This document shows positions 21,378-32,304 of a stretch of DNA of 64,000 nucleotides, one piece after another. The notes below the pieces were generated by a model. That model searched no databases. It was not told where the DNA came from and was given only the letters and a program-made list of their open reading frames with translations. Source of the DNA: Doryteuthis pealeii (taxonomy: Eukaryota > Mollusca > Cephalopoda > Myopsida > Loliginidae); NCBI GenBank assembly GCA_023376005.1, contig CM042143.1, forward strand, positions 85,398,430 to 85,462,429. Direction: 5' to 3'. Both the position numbers and the translations under genes were made by a program. Position 1 is the stretch's first letter. Each line of letters opens with the position of its first letter.

Positions 21378-21824
21378 CTGACGTTTGCATTTATATCAAA
21401 GAAAGAAAAACTCTTGCGCCAAGCTATGCTAAATCGATGACGGTGGAGAGAAGAATAAAAATCTATATTTTCTTTATTTTTCTTCTTTTGTACAAATGGA
21501 AGATCAATGAACAAGAAAGATGGTTCGGTTTTTAAGAATAAAATATTGTTTGTATTGTGTCTTTATTATTCTGCTTGTGTGGGAAAATACTGGTTTGAAA
21601 ATCGAATAACAAAACACCAATTCCAATTCTGTGAGTTAAGAATTTACCAAACCTGATTGATTTACACAATGGATCACACTTCAATTCCTATCAACAACAA
21701 GAAATCACATTTCCCTGAATTAATCAAATCAATTCGGTTTTTTGTCACCATCTGACCAGTTAGGATCAAAGGGACTAAAACTATGGCGACATTTAGGCTC
21801 TCAGCCAAAATTACAACTTTATTG
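21378..21824. other. unassigned
   Basis: No gene; minus frame 21674-21889 has no recognisable domain. Confidence 0.45.
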
Positions 21825-21905
21825 GGAACTAGCAAAAATATGAGCCCCCTGGGTTCAAGTATTTGAGTTCTAATGTAATAAAATATCATATTAAAGTAGA
21901 AGGAC
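21825..21905 (+). mobile_element. Helitron-like repeat fragment, copy 4
   Basis: AACTAGCAAAAATATGAGCCCCCTGGGTTC then AAGTATTTGAGTTCTAATGTAATAAAATAT, the first 80 bp of the family, then truncated. Confidence 0.55.
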
Positions 21906-21924
21906 CCGTTTATATACTATATTA

Positions 21925-21984
21925 TATGATAATTTGATTACAACGTTTGATATGTTTACTTAAGAGCTATTGCTATATAATTCA

Positions 21985-22038
<54 letters not shown>
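21925..22038 (-). repeat. rep-F fragment and (AT)n
   Basis: Minus-strand rep-F (TATTGAATTATATAGCAATAGCTC..AAGTAAACATATC) to about 21998, merging into (AT)n to 22038. Confidence 0.65.
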
Positions 22039-22039
<1 letters not shown>

Positions 22040-22040
<1 letters not shown>

Positions 22041-22275
22041 TAGTAAAGGGGCGGCCTAATGTCAGTATCAGCCAGACAGCGAGGGAGACTATCCCGTTTT
22101 CACTAGCGAAAGACCAAGGAGATTATTTTTAGCGTCTGAGGTGGTGCGCCGCATTACTTTACCGCATAGATCTCTGTGCTACTCATACGCTGAGTTGGCG
22201 AGGACCGGTATCGAACTAGGAACCTTGTGATTCCTAGCGGAACGCTCTACCAACTGAGCTAAGCCGGCCCGATAG
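22040..22275 (-). repeat. SINE-A, copy 3
   Basis: Full minus-strand copy: CGGGCCGGCTTAGCTCAGTT, GTTCGATACCGGTCC, GTGGCGC-type body and GGCCGCCCC tail. Box A and B are intact or one base off. Confidence 0.9.
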
Positions 22276-22639
22276 GAAAAATATAACCCGTTGGGTCACC
22301 TACTGAGCTGTGGGTAGATAATTGTGACCAGGAAGAAAGTTAGTTTGCGAAACGAATTGAATTTTTAAAGAATAAATACGACCGAAGAATTAAAAAAAAA
22401 AGAAGATTGAAATCATTTTGTTGAATTAGCAAATTAAGTTAAACATTTACTAGTCTTATATGTAAGCCAGCCGCTAGCTGCTGGAAATTAATATAATAAT
22501 AAAGTGGGAAGTTAAATTTACCGCTCACACTCTCCAATCCCTCTCTTGCAATGATTCTTTGAAAATCTTTCTAAAAATGACCCCGATCCTTATTGTTGCA
22601 TATACAATATAATATACAATTATTATATACACAACACTT
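22276..22639. other. unassigned
   Basis: AT-rich; no gene or shared repeat. Confidence 0.45.
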
Positions 22640-22912
22640 TGGAAGCGCGTGGTGTAATGGTTAAAGTCATCGGAAATGGACTCGTCGCTCCGAGTTCAAA
22701 TCTTGGATGTGGTAATTGCATTTTACTTAGCGCTAATACCCTTGGGAAAGGTATGAATTCTACTCTCCCTCCAGCTATGGATAAATATTAGGGCAGGATG
22801 GGCTCTTTAACTGTGGTTAGGCAACCGGTCTAGGAGAAGGAATACTCTGAATTCAAACCTGTTGAACTCCGCTTAAAAAATTGTCTCACATCCTGCTCGT
22901 GCGGAGGGGTTG
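22640..22912 (+). repeat. SINE-B, copy 2 (full length)
   Basis: GAAGCGCGTGGTGTAATGG (A box), CCGAGTTCAAATCTTGG (B box), AGCGCTAATACCCTTGGGAA, CTCTCCCTCCAGCTATGG, AGGCAACCGGTCTAGGAGAA, AATTCAAACCTGTTGAACTC and TCCTGCTCGTGCGGAGGGG. About 270 bp. Probably derived from a tRNA whose 5' end begins GxAGCGCGTGG. Confidence 0.9.
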
Positions 22913-22916
22913 TTAA

Positions 22917-22922
22917 TATATA

Positions 22923-22954
<32 letters not shown>
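22917..22954 (+). repeat. (AT)n
   Basis: AT run with ATAATATATAA phase breaks. Confidence 0.9.
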
Positions 22955-22959
<5 letters not shown>

Positions 22960-22960
<1 letters not shown>

Positions 22961-23200
22961 ACATTTTTGTTGGTGTGCCCTCAGGCCTTTTGGGGTGTTT
23001 ATTCTCGAACTTGGGAACCTTCTTGTCAAAATCAAGAACCTTCACATGGTAATTGGGAGCCTTCAATTTAAACAAAAAGGGTTCCGAGTTTGGCAAGTAT
23101 TACCCGACGAAGGTCGGGTAGCACAACAACTGAAGTGTTGTGTATATAATAATATTAAATAATAAAAATAAAGATCTCAAAACTTCAGACAAATAACACT
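22960..23200 (-). repeat. VPEFGKK element, copy 2, with inverted tail
   Basis: Minus frame to 22960 reads APNYHV, KVLDFDK, KVPKFEN then KHPKRPEGTPTKM, four heptads and the same end as copy 1. On the plus strand at 23100-23180 an ACCCGACGAAGGTCGGG and AATAAAGATC tail follows, suggesting two copies head to head. Confidence 0.55.
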
Positions 23201-23268
23201 TTATTTTGTAGGACATTTTCCCTCTATTTTTCAAAAATAAACAGGATCTATTTTCCTGAGTAATTTCC

Positions 23269-23328
<60 letters not shown>

Positions 23329-23760
23329 TTACTGATCTATCTAATGAATTTAATATATTTTATTTTATTTCACAACTGAAAAAAATGCTAAGTAAATAAA
23401 TTCTTCTATTTGACCGTTTTTTTATTTTGAATTTAAGATAGTTACAATGTAGCAATATTCACCGGAAGTTAACCAGACAAGATTATATATATATATATAT
23501 TCAAACCCATTCTCAACAGATATTACAAAGGTAAGAGACCGATTTTATCTTCTCTAATAACTTATAAAATAATTATATTAACTTGATACTTCAAAGGAGT
23601 CTAATAATAGATGAGAAAAACTTTCTATCAGGGATCTCACTCTCAAAAAGTGTTTTAATACTTTTGAGAGGGGTCCCTTGGAAAGGATTTTTCATTTATC
23701 CCCCCTCATTTCATTCATTTTTATTTCATCCATTCATTCATTTTACCATTAATTTTTAAC
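23201..23760. other. unassigned with (AT)n 23275-23325
   Basis: (AT)n of about 24 units and small TA runs at 23485 and 23761. No gene. Confidence 0.6.
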
Positions 23761-23826
23761 TATATATATATATAGTATGAACAAAAAGTAATAAGACAAT
23801 CAGGAATATTTCTTGTATGTTGTTTA

Positions 23827-23865
23827 TTCTCAACTAGTTTCGACCTTAGGTCATCGTCAGGAGAA
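23827..23865 (-). ncRNA. hammerhead ribozyme motif, intact core, 3' of PLE relic
   Basis: On the minus strand: stem I 5' TTCTC, core CTGACGA (23860-23854), stem II GACC-TAA-GGTC, GAAA, palindromic stem III (ACTAGT including the A15.1-U16.1 pair), triplet GTT, then stem I 3' GAGAA pairing five for five. All invariant core bases are present. The very short self-complementary stem III is typical of retroelement hammerheads thought to act as dimers. It lies about 420 bp downstream of a PLE GIY-YIG relic on the same strand. Confidence 0.7.
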
Positions 23866-24287
23866 AATTTCTTATTTGAAGAAATTGTTTATAGATTTTT
23901 TGAAAGGGAGCATTATAGAAGAACTATAAAAGTTGAAGTGTTTTTGAGGGTTTGACATGCTATTAAAATCCGGGTAGACGAGTGTGTTAGTAGTAGCATG
24001 TCCATTTGTTCCGTGAAGAACCTCTATGAGGTGGGTTATTTTTTTTAATGCTCTTATATATGTGAGGGAGGGTTCATGGGAGCTGTGTGTATGACTATAT
24101 GTGTATACATATAAATGTATGTGTGTGTTTACATATATGTGTGTGAATGTGAGTGTTGGTATGTATCTCGGTACTGTGCGCGTGACTTCTAGATTTTTAA
24201 TTGGGTCAAAAGTTGCTTGTTTAATGCGTGGTGGTCAGTGTTTGTTTATTTAGGCGACATCGGCCACCCTCGTAGGTGTAGACAGTT
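23866..24287 (-). mobile_element. probable 3' non-coding part of a Penelope-like element
   Basis: Lies between the GIY-YIG C-terminus at 24288-24545 and the hammerhead at 23865, same strand. No frame. Inferred by position only. Confidence 0.45.
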
Positions 24288-24543
24288 TTATTGCCCTATG
24301 TTAAAATGGGTCTGTTTTTTATTAAAGCCAAACGGAGGAAAGCTTTTTATCTTTTTTATCCATTTGTACTCGTGGTTTTCGATTACAGATTTGGTGTCGG
24401 TATCTCTTTGAATTCTTTCAATGAGAGTAAATTTGGCGTCTCTGTCAAAGTCATGGTCACCCAGTCGGAAGTGTTGCTCGACTGCGATGAGCTTGCTGTA
24501 GCCTGTATTTTTTATTCGGAGTCTGTAGTTATTAAGCCTAAAG

Positions 24544-24545
<2 letters not shown>
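24288..24545 (-). pseudogene. Penelope-like element, GIY-YIG C-terminal relic
   Basis: Minus frame reads LNNYRLRIKNTGYSKLIAVE, QHFRLGDHDF, RDAKFTLIERI, then ENHEYKWIKKIKSFPPFGFN. This is the conserved end of the GIY-YIG endonuclease of Penelope-like proteins (the xHF..H(D/N)F..D..(F/I)xIIE and W(I/M)xxLxTxxPxGLN landmarks). It is cut at its N side by (AT)n at 24546. Confidence 0.75.
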
Positions 24546-24600
<55 letters not shown>

Positions 24601-24604
24601 ATAT
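24546..24604 (+). repeat. (AT)n
   Basis: About 28 AT units with one phase break, truncating the PLE relic. Confidence 0.95.
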
Positions 24605-25208
<604 letters not shown>

Positions 25209-25256
25209 AATTTCAGCACTCTTTCAGACCATATAAGACGATGGTTTCTCTGTCCC

Positions 25257-25316
25257 CCTTTCTCTCTCTCTCTCTTTCTCTATCACACACACACTCTCTC
25301 TCTCTCTCTCTCTCTC

Positions 25317-25366
<50 letters not shown>

Positions 25367-25439
25367 ACATATGAATACCAGTTGTTCCAAATTTATTACA
25401 TACACATCTAGTTTCAATGTATCCATTCTTACTATATAG

Positions 25440-25515
<76 letters not shown>

Positions 25516-25520
25516 TATAT
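25257..25520 (+). repeat. (TC)n, (CA)n and (CA)n(TA)n tracts
   Basis: CT tract 25257-25333, CA tract 25334-25362, unique 75 bp, CA tract from 25441 and TA tract to 25520. Confidence 0.95.
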
Positions 25521-25673
25521 CTTACCTATTATGGTAGAGGCGTGTAAAGTATCATTGACAAGGTTAATTTCGCAGGGATTGTTCGCTGTGTACTGTGGCC
25601 GAGGCAATATGATCTTTGACTATGCCCACTGAGGTCCCGGTTTCGATTTCTGTCGGAGGGAAGTCGTTAGTAT

Positions 25674-25719
25674 ACATCGCTGATGAGACTTAATAAAGTC
25701 GAAACAGTCTGTACGATGT
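25674..25719 (+). ncRNA. hammerhead ribozyme motif, best in window
   Basis: Stem I ACATCG (25674-25679) pairs with CGATGT (25714-25719), six of six. Core CTGATGA at 25680-25686. Stem II GACTT-AATA-AAGTC, five of five. GAAA at 25701-25704. Minimal stem III C-G plus A-U with loop GTC, cleavage triplet GTA at 25711-25713. TCGG and CCGA further out can extend stem I. All invariant core positions match. No PLE coding relic is recognisable immediately upstream. Confidence 0.8.
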
Positions 25720-26095
25720 TCTACATACCGAGCGATCCTTTGCCGGGATTACACCTGTCAAGTTCATTTTCTATAAAAAAAAAGGATCGAATTTTATGCG
25801 ATACATGCATTGTAATTGCCTTCAAGCAATATATATATATATATATAAAATAAATGTCCTGCATGTCTGTCTCTCTGTAGGTTTATATGTTTGTTTTTAC
25901 AACGACTTTTATAAAGGAAAATTGATGGAGACCATCAAAGACCAAAGTTCAGTAAAATCCATTCCCTATTTTTGTCTGAGAAGGTGTTAAAAATTTTACC
26001 CCCATTTATACAAGGTAAGCTAAATAAAAATATAATACGAACACAGACACACACACACACATTTATATATATATATACAAAATTGTTACTATATA
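25720..26095. other. unassigned
   Basis: Small (AT)n at 25830 and short CA and TA runs at 26040-26078. No gene. Confidence 0.5.
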
Positions 26096-26225
26096 TATCA
26101 TCATCATCATGCCGCACTGACAGCACGGATTTTCATTACTCTTTCTAGCCCGGTCATCTCTATCGGTCATCACTCCTGGTAAGTCCTCCTTACAACACCT
26201 AATGTCCGTACAGGGCTGATTAATA
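26096..26225 (-). pseudogene. RTE-like LINE, 3' end with (ATC)n tail
   Basis: ATCATCATCATC then GCCGCACTGACAGCACGGAT, then AACACCTAATGTCCGTACAG. This matches the 3' end of the copy at 27219, read on the minus strand. Confidence 0.65.
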
Positions 26226-26339
26226 TAAATTTTTTTCAGCTGCTTTTTGTGGGATGTTGCTTCCAGGATTGATTCAGGACAAAGGAAGTTACCTTTTCAC
26301 GACTCGAACTGCTTCGGTCATGTTATCTACTCACTGCAA

Positions 26340-26525
26340 ACTGGGACTTACTAAAATATTGCAAAACATTTGGCTCACCCTCATAGATTTTTATCATTTA
26401 GTGTATTTCCAGTCTCCCCCTACCCTATCCTGTCAGTCGAAACAATACTTTTTGTCGAGCCGACTTAAGACTTTGAGACTTTGTGTGAAGTTTGATGCAC
26501 GACTAGTCACAGAATCAAGACAAAT
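26340..26525 (+). repeat. rep-G, copy 1
   Basis: About 75-80% identical to 28095-28262. One frame reads the same in both: CQSKQYFLSSRLKT, LCVKFDARLVTESR. Class unknown. Confidence 0.75.
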
Positions 26526-26851
26526 ATCGGTACAGAATTATTTCCTTAATAATCTTTTTTAACTCCAAACAGTAGAAATAATAACAAGTGTGAACCATTT
26601 ATTACGCTTTGGCGATTCCGTACATAACAAATATTTGTCGAGAAAATGGTAGGTAATCATTTAACTCATTCTCCTATCCATCGTACGCTATAATTTTTAG
26701 TTTTTTTTTTCATTGATAAACTGGATTTTACTCGGCTAAAAAATGAAGAACTTGTGAGTAATTTTTCTGTAAATTGTATATGATGTTTTTTTAATTTTTT
26801 TATTTTCAAGAAGAAAGTTTTTTTAAACTTCTTATGCATATTTACCAACCC
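26526..26851. other. unassigned
   Basis: AT-rich, no gene or shared repeat. Confidence 0.45.
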
Positions 26852-27112
26852 CTCTGCACGAGGTCAATTTCTTAAGCGGAGTTTAACAGGTTTGAATTCA
26901 GAGTTTTCCTTCTCCTAGACCGGTTACCTAACCAAGGTTAAAGAGCCCAGTCTGCCCTACTATTTACCCATAGCTGGAGGGAGAGTAGAATTCATACCTT
27001 TCCCAAGGGTATTAGCGCAAAGTGAAATGCCATTACCACATCCAGGATTTGAACTCGGAGCGACGAGTCCATTTCCCATGACTTTAACCATTACACCACG
27101 CGCTTCCTACAA
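26852..27112 (-). repeat. SINE-B, copy 3 (full length)
   Basis: Minus-strand copy with AAGCGCGTGGTGTAATGG, CGAGTTCAAATCCTGG, TACCCTTGGGAAAGG, CCGGTCTAGGAGAAGG and CTTAAGAAATTGACC. Confidence 0.9.
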
Positions 27113-27218
27113 CTTTTAAACTTCTTATAAAATGTTTTGTTAAGTTCCCTTCAAGGTCGTATTTCATAAAATTTAGAGTTAATTTAATGTTTAAAATGTA
27201 TTAAAAATGAAAATGAAT

Positions 27219-27612
27219 TCATCATCATCATCATCATCATCATGTCGCGCAGTTAGCACGGATATCCATGACAATCTCTGGCCAATCTTCTCTATCATCT
27301 ATTGCCCCAGAAGGTCCTCTGCGCAGCATCCAGTATCCGTGCAGAATTGGTCAGTGTAGGTCCTTGCCTGGCTGCCCATGTTAACATATCCATGTGCTGG
27401 CTTCCACAGGAGAACGTCGCTTATGAGTTCGTCCTTGCTCCTCCAGCAGTGTCCAGCATGTCTCACTGCTTTCATGTGGGTTGCTATTTCCACGACTTGT
27501 TCAAGACCACACGTAGCATTCTTGTGCAGCTCCCATCTATCTTATTCTCAAGGCGCTTCGTTAGGGTCCAAGTGGTGCAGCCATACAGCAGCACTGATAC
27601 AAGCTTGGAATA
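27219..27612 (-). pseudogene. RTE-like LINE C-terminus with (ATC)n tail
   Basis: (ATC)n at 27219-27242, then minus frame 27299-27493 reading RHAGHCWRSKDELISDVLLW, then ARTYTDQFCTDTGC and AEDLLG, the conserved C-terminus of an RTE-type LINE. Upstream frames continue to about 27610 (LYGCTTW-like region, shifted). Confidence 0.8.
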
Positions 27613-27769
27613 TTAATTTGCTTTTTTACTGATGCCCATTATGTTACTACTTTTTGACTTAAACAAAAATTTGACCTTAAAAATCGTTTTAATTAATTTT
27701 AATTCATTTTTAAAATGAAAATGAGCGAACATTTTGGCAGAATGTAGTATTAATATATAGATGTATTTG
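27613..27769. other. unassigned
   Basis: AT-rich spacer. Confidence 0.4.
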
Positions 27770-28050
27770 CCTCATACCCCACTTGTATGGACTGGTCACA
27801 AAGCCTGGTTTTAATGTGGGCCCACCCACAAGCCGAAGCTCATGGGTGGGAAAGAACAAAAATTGCGTCGATCCCTTCGGCATTCCCCTCAAGAGGGCGC
27901 CTCAGGCGCTGGTCAATAAACCAAGCCCTGCCCCTTTAAGTCAAGGGGGCAGGTATTGCCTAGGGGGATAGCCACCTGGGATCGACGCTATTAACTTGTA
28001 AGGTCCAGCGGCCGAAGCTCACTTGACCCCCGGTCGAAACCGGAGTTAGA
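27770..28050. repeat. GC-richer island with internal repeats
   Basis: Locally GC-rich. GCCGAAGCTCA occurs twice (about 27832 and 28012), GATCGACGC or GTCGATCCC twice, and GCCCCTTTAAGTCAAGGGGGC forms a hairpin near 27930. Looks like a single-copy insertion of unknown type. Confidence 0.45.
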
Positions 28051-28094
28051 TATGTTGGACATATTAATATATAGATACGCATTACAAATTAGCT

Positions 28095-28262
28095 CATATG
28101 AAAATATTGCAACTCTTTTGGTTCACCCAAGTAGATTTTTATCCCCCAGCCTTCCTACCCCCGTACTGTCAGTCGAAACAATACTTTCTGTCGAGCCGAC
28201 TTAACACTTGCAAACTTTGTGTGAAGTTTGATGCACGACTGGTCACAGAATCAAGATTTGTC
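28095..28262 (+). repeat. rep-G, copy 2
   Basis: Direct repeat of 26340-26525, same frame preserved (SKQYFLSSRLNTCKLCVKFD). The end at AGAATCAAGA is identical. Confidence 0.75.
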
Positions 28263-28649
28263 TTCTCTTGGGAGTTTAGAAGAAGACATACCAAAAACTT
28301 TTGACATTACGGCTCCTTTCTTTTCTTCTATTTTCAAAAGCTTTCAGTCCCCCCCCCCCCACTCACACACACACAATACCCAACCCCCACCCACACTCTT
28401 ATCCATTTTCAATAGCAGACAAATAACACGAAGATATACGGCGTTCTTTGCCAACTTTTTAATCATTCGGTAATTTTTTTGGGTGCTGTGTACATTTTTA
28501 TTGCTATTAGAAAAAACGTCTAAAGTTATTTCTCAAGATAAATCTGCTCTTAAATTTTCGCTTAATACATTTCGTATGTGGAAAGCGAAATAAAACGAAA
28601 GAAATAAAATAAACAAAATAGATTCTTCTGCAATTGCCAACGCAACATA
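28263..28649. other. unassigned
   Basis: C-run at 28350-28360. No gene. Confidence 0.45.
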
Positions 28650-28751
28650 AGGTATCAATGTTTTTAGTTGATGATAATATATTTGTCTATTTCTGGTTAC
28701 TCTTCACCCCTCTCTCTCTCTCTCTCTCTCTTTTTCTTTCTCTCTGTCTCT

Positions 28752-28803
<52 letters not shown>

Positions 28804-28933
28804 CTCTCTGTCTCTTTCTCTTTCTCTTTCTCTTTCGCTCTCTTTATTTCTCTCTTTCTCTTTCTCTCTCTCTCTTCTTTCTCTCTGTCTCTTTCTCTTT
28901 CTCTTTCTCTTTCGATCTCTTTATTTCTCTCTT

Positions 28934-28971
<38 letters not shown>

Positions 28972-29150
28972 TCTCTAACCTTTCTCTCTCTCCCTAACAT
29001 AAAGTATAAATGGTTTAGTTCATGATATATTTGTTTATTCCAGGTTACTCTCTCTCTCTCTCTCACTCTCCTTACCCTCTCATTCGATCTCTTTCCCACT
29101 CTCTTTCTCTCTTTCTTTCTCTCTCTCTTTCTTTTTTCTTTCTTTCGTTC

Positions 29151-29185
<35 letters not shown>

Positions 29186-29268
29186 TTCGACCGTTCCTCT
29201 CTCTCTCTAAAGGTATCAATATTTTGATAATATATTTGTCTATTCCTGGTTATTCTATCTCCCTCTCA

Positions 29269-29336
<68 letters not shown>

Positions 29337-29430
29337 GCGGTTTTTCTCTCTGCTCTTCCTCTCTCTTTAACTTATGGTATCAATGATTTTAGTTCATGAT
29401 AATATTGTCTATTCTTGGTTTCTATTCTCC
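28650..29430 (+). repeat. higher-order repeat: about 60-bp unit plus (CT)n, four times
   Basis: GTATCAATGxTTTTAGTT, GATAATATATTTGTCTATT and CTGGTTACTCT recur at about 28652, 28997, 29214 and 29371, each followed by 90-280 bp of CT/CTTT. The first block also contains TTTCTTTCGCTCTCTTTATT sub-repeats. Confidence 0.85.
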
Positions 29431-29476
29431 CTCTCTCACTCATTCTCTCTTTCCATTTCTCTTTCTCTACCCTGCA

Positions 29477-29531
<55 letters not shown>

Positions 29532-29650
29532 ACGTTCCTCTCTCTACCTATCCGTCATCTTTCTCTCTACTCTTCCCGTCTCGATCTCTTCTTCCCCCCT
29601 CTCTCTCCATCTATCTATCTATCTATCTATCTAACTTTATCTATCTCTTA
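29431..29650 (+). repeat. (CT)n tail and (CTAT)n
   Basis: Final CT tract to about 29605 and TCTATCTATC units at 29605-29645. Confidence 0.9.
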
Positions 29651-30118
29651 TAGTCCTATAATGTCAGGTCTTTGATAGGCCATATCACGCAATTCCACTT
29701 TATGTCATATCCCAGGACAACTTGGTGGGGATCTATCAATTAATTTCAACAAAGATTAATGTTGAGATATAATCCCAACCAAAAATTTCATTCGGTTAGA
29801 TTTATGCCGTCCTATATGAAGTTTATAAAATGTTGGCCAATAGCGATATATCTTTTTTTGTAAGAATGATTCTCCATAAAATATATCTACTATATGCTTT
29901 TTTTATCGTCTTAAATCAATAAAAACATATCAAAAATTCGAATCAGCTGAGGTGGTCACTACTAGAATAGGCTCAGTCCCATTTAGTGATCATCCTTCAC
30001 ATATTACTACAATAACCAACATTAATGCCACAAGCCCAACAAAGATCTGAAGGTTTAACCTATTAATTATTACGAAATTAATTGCTGTGTTTTTTGTAAA
30101 GAGTATCAGTATTTGATG
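29651..30118. other. unassigned
   Basis: AT-rich; no gene or shared repeat. Confidence 0.45.
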
Positions 30119-30520
30119 GTGTTTGGTTTGGTTTAGTTTGTTTTGTTTTACGGCATATCAACCTCAGTGGGTCATTTAATGCCGATAAAGTTTTGAAATA
30201 TATCAATTCTTAACAGATAATACAATTTTTTTATAAATACATTTTTCTATTTAACCCATAGATGGGACCCTAACAGGTACTACCACTCCGGGTCAGAGTG
30301 GACCAGGGAGCAATGGTGATGAAGGGGTGCTCCACATTCCATAAAACTTCCAAATCTGGAACCTCACCATCAGATACAGTTTAACGTCATCCCCAGGACA
30401 TGTAGACCCACAGCCACCGCCTTCTAGCACCCATATGATAAAAAGGGGTTGGGGCTTGCCATAAGGGCAATAGGGTTGGGAAAATCATATAGGTGCTAGG
30501 GCTTGACGTGACCAATTTGA
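30119..30520 (+). repeat. rep-3, copy c
   Basis: Head TTTTGTTTTACGGCATATCAACC, middle GATGGGACCCTAACAGGTAC and end GGTGCTAGGGCTTGACGTG; 3' third missing. Confidence 0.9.
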
Positions 30521-30596
30521 TGGTGTGTCATTGTTTATATTGCGTAACATGTGAAAATAAACAATTTTTATTTTATTTTATTTGAATATCTATCTA

Positions 30597-30597
<1 letters not shown>

Positions 30598-30658
<61 letters not shown>

Positions 30659-30660
30659 AC
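30598..30660 (+). repeat. (TC)n
   Basis: About 28 TC units just before SINE-A copy 4. Confidence 0.95.
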
Positions 30661-30685
30661 CTTCCTCTCTCTACCTATCATAGAG

Positions 30686-30903
30686 GCCGGGTTAGCTCAG
30701 TCGGTAGAGCGTTCGGCTAGAAACCACAAGGTTCCTAGTTCGATACCGGTCCCCGCCAACTCAGCGTATGAGTAGCACAGGGATCTGTGCGGTAAAGTTA
30801 AGGAGCTGATGGTAGGTGTGGCGCTCCACCTCAGATGCTAAAACAATCTCCTTGGTCAAGCGCTGCCTGGCTGATACCAACTTTAGGCCGCCCTATCGAC
30901 TTT
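30686..30903 (+). repeat. SINE-A, copy 4
   Basis: GCCGGGTTAGCTCAGTCGG and CTAGTTCGATACCGG intact. A short deletion after CTTGGTCAAGCGCTG removes the GAAAAGGGGATAGACTCC part. Confidence 0.9.
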
Positions 30904-30906
30904 ACT

Positions 30907-30932
30907 TACTATATATATATATATATAATATA

Positions 30933-30973
<41 letters not shown>
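30907..30973 (+). repeat. (AT)n
   Basis: AT tract with three TAATAT phase breaks directly 3' of the SINE. Confidence 0.95.
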
Positions 30974-30975
<2 letters not shown>

Positions 30976-30999
30976 GGAATAAAAGGCCTTAAATACCAT

Positions 31000-31058
31000 G
31001 GGTATCGTGGTTATGGACCATTTTCCACTCGCGAGTATGCTCACGAGCTTCTTCAGAC
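31000..31058 (-). ncRNA. degenerate hammerhead-like motif
   Basis: Minus strand: stem I GTGGT can pair ACCAC, core CTGAAGA (valid, since position 7 is free), long stem II with CTCG/CGAG, GGAAAA (one extra A), TGG-T-CCA stem III, ATA triplet. The extra A and weak stem II base make activity doubtful. Confidence 0.4.
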
Positions 31059-31894
31059 CACTGATATATTTTATTAGACAGGCACATGGCCAAACTCATT
31101 TTATATTCATACATTTCACCTCCCTCATTCAGGGGTGGTCATATTGCATTTTTTTCTTTTCAAGTGTCTTTTTATTGGTGGAAATTTTTTTTCCTTATCC
31201 TTTGCCTGGTTGGCGGTGTTTTTATGTGTCTGCCTAGTCTGTTTGGTAAATTCCTAAGTTTAGTTTGACTGACCAACAGGATTTCAATTTATGGTCTAGA
31301 TGCCCTTTCGCGCATATATATATATATCAATCTATCTGTGTAAAACATTTGTGGCTTATTTGGCTCGTGTAAAAATTGCACAGTTTAATGTTGAATGCGA
31401 ATTACACAATCAATAGAGAAACACTTTTAGTTTAAAAGCCTCTTACCTATGCGATCTTCAGTTTCACGCTTATGTGATCTTCCGACTTGGTCTGAACATC
31501 TACAATGAGGCTTTCACTGATGTTTTTTATCACTAAATAAACCAAAACCACAGAATTTTGATTTAATAAGTCTTTGATATCTCCATCTAAAACTTTGAAT
31601 TATTATTACGCATTTCAATTGTGGCAAATGTGGTCGCCTATCTTAGAGAGAAATTTTCCTTTCTTATACGATTACTCTATTCATTATATTTCTGTTCGAC
31701 CTCGTGACAGACTTGGCTAATTCGAGTAAATGTGAGATGTTGCAAAAATATCACCACACATCAGTATTAATAGCAATGTTATTGTGATAAATCCAGTGCA
31801 GCATTTCTTTTTATTATCTACAAGGAGATCTGTGAATCCGTTGGTTTGCGATCGTATCAACAGTCAGGATTATATTGATTTTTCTATTTTGTAT
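31059..31894. other. unassigned
   Basis: No gene or shared repeat recognised. Confidence 0.45.
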
Positions 31895-32022
31895 GTTTCC
31901 TTCTCCTAGAGTGGTTGCCATACCAGGATTGAAGATTTCAGTTTGCCCTACTGTTTACGCAACTGCAAAATCTACCAGTGGACAAGTTCTATTTTTTTCA
32001 TCATCATCATCATCATCATGTG
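31895..32022 (-). repeat. chimeric scrap: SINE-B piece, Dong piece, (ATC)n
   Basis: CCTTCTCCTAGAGTGGTTGCC and TTGCCCTACTGTTTACxC are SINE-B. They run into CTGCAAAATCTACCAGT..GACAAGTTCT, the VDFAVPAD region of the Dong-like endonuclease, then (ATC)n at 32000-32020. Confidence 0.6.
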
Positions 32023-32029
32023 TCTGAAT

Positions 32030-32155
32030 ATCGCATAGGCGAGAAACTGTCAGTAACCATGCACCGCTGAGTACACGTCCACGCTACCCTTAGATATAAT
32101 TGCTCTATTAAAGATATTGAGCACATTATTTATAAATATAGCGCCCATATCATGT
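32030..32155 (+). repeat. foldback-family fragment
   Basis: GAGAAACTGTCAGTAACC, ACACGTCCACGCTA then TGCTCTATTAAAGATATTGAGCAC. These are the right arm of the foldback at 59383-59518 and the reverse complement of its left flank (59340-59370). Confidence 0.7.
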
Positions 32156-32162
32156 ATAATAT

Positions 32163-32292
<130 letters not shown>

Positions 32293-32304
32293 AAGAGTTT
32301 TATA

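Noticed and set aside
21059..21514. Long Ser/Phe/Leu-rich minus-strand frames
   Set aside because: Translations of (GAA)n and (CAA)n.
28704..29219. 171-aa Arg-Glu-rich minus-strand frame
   Set aside because: Translation of (CT)n repeats.
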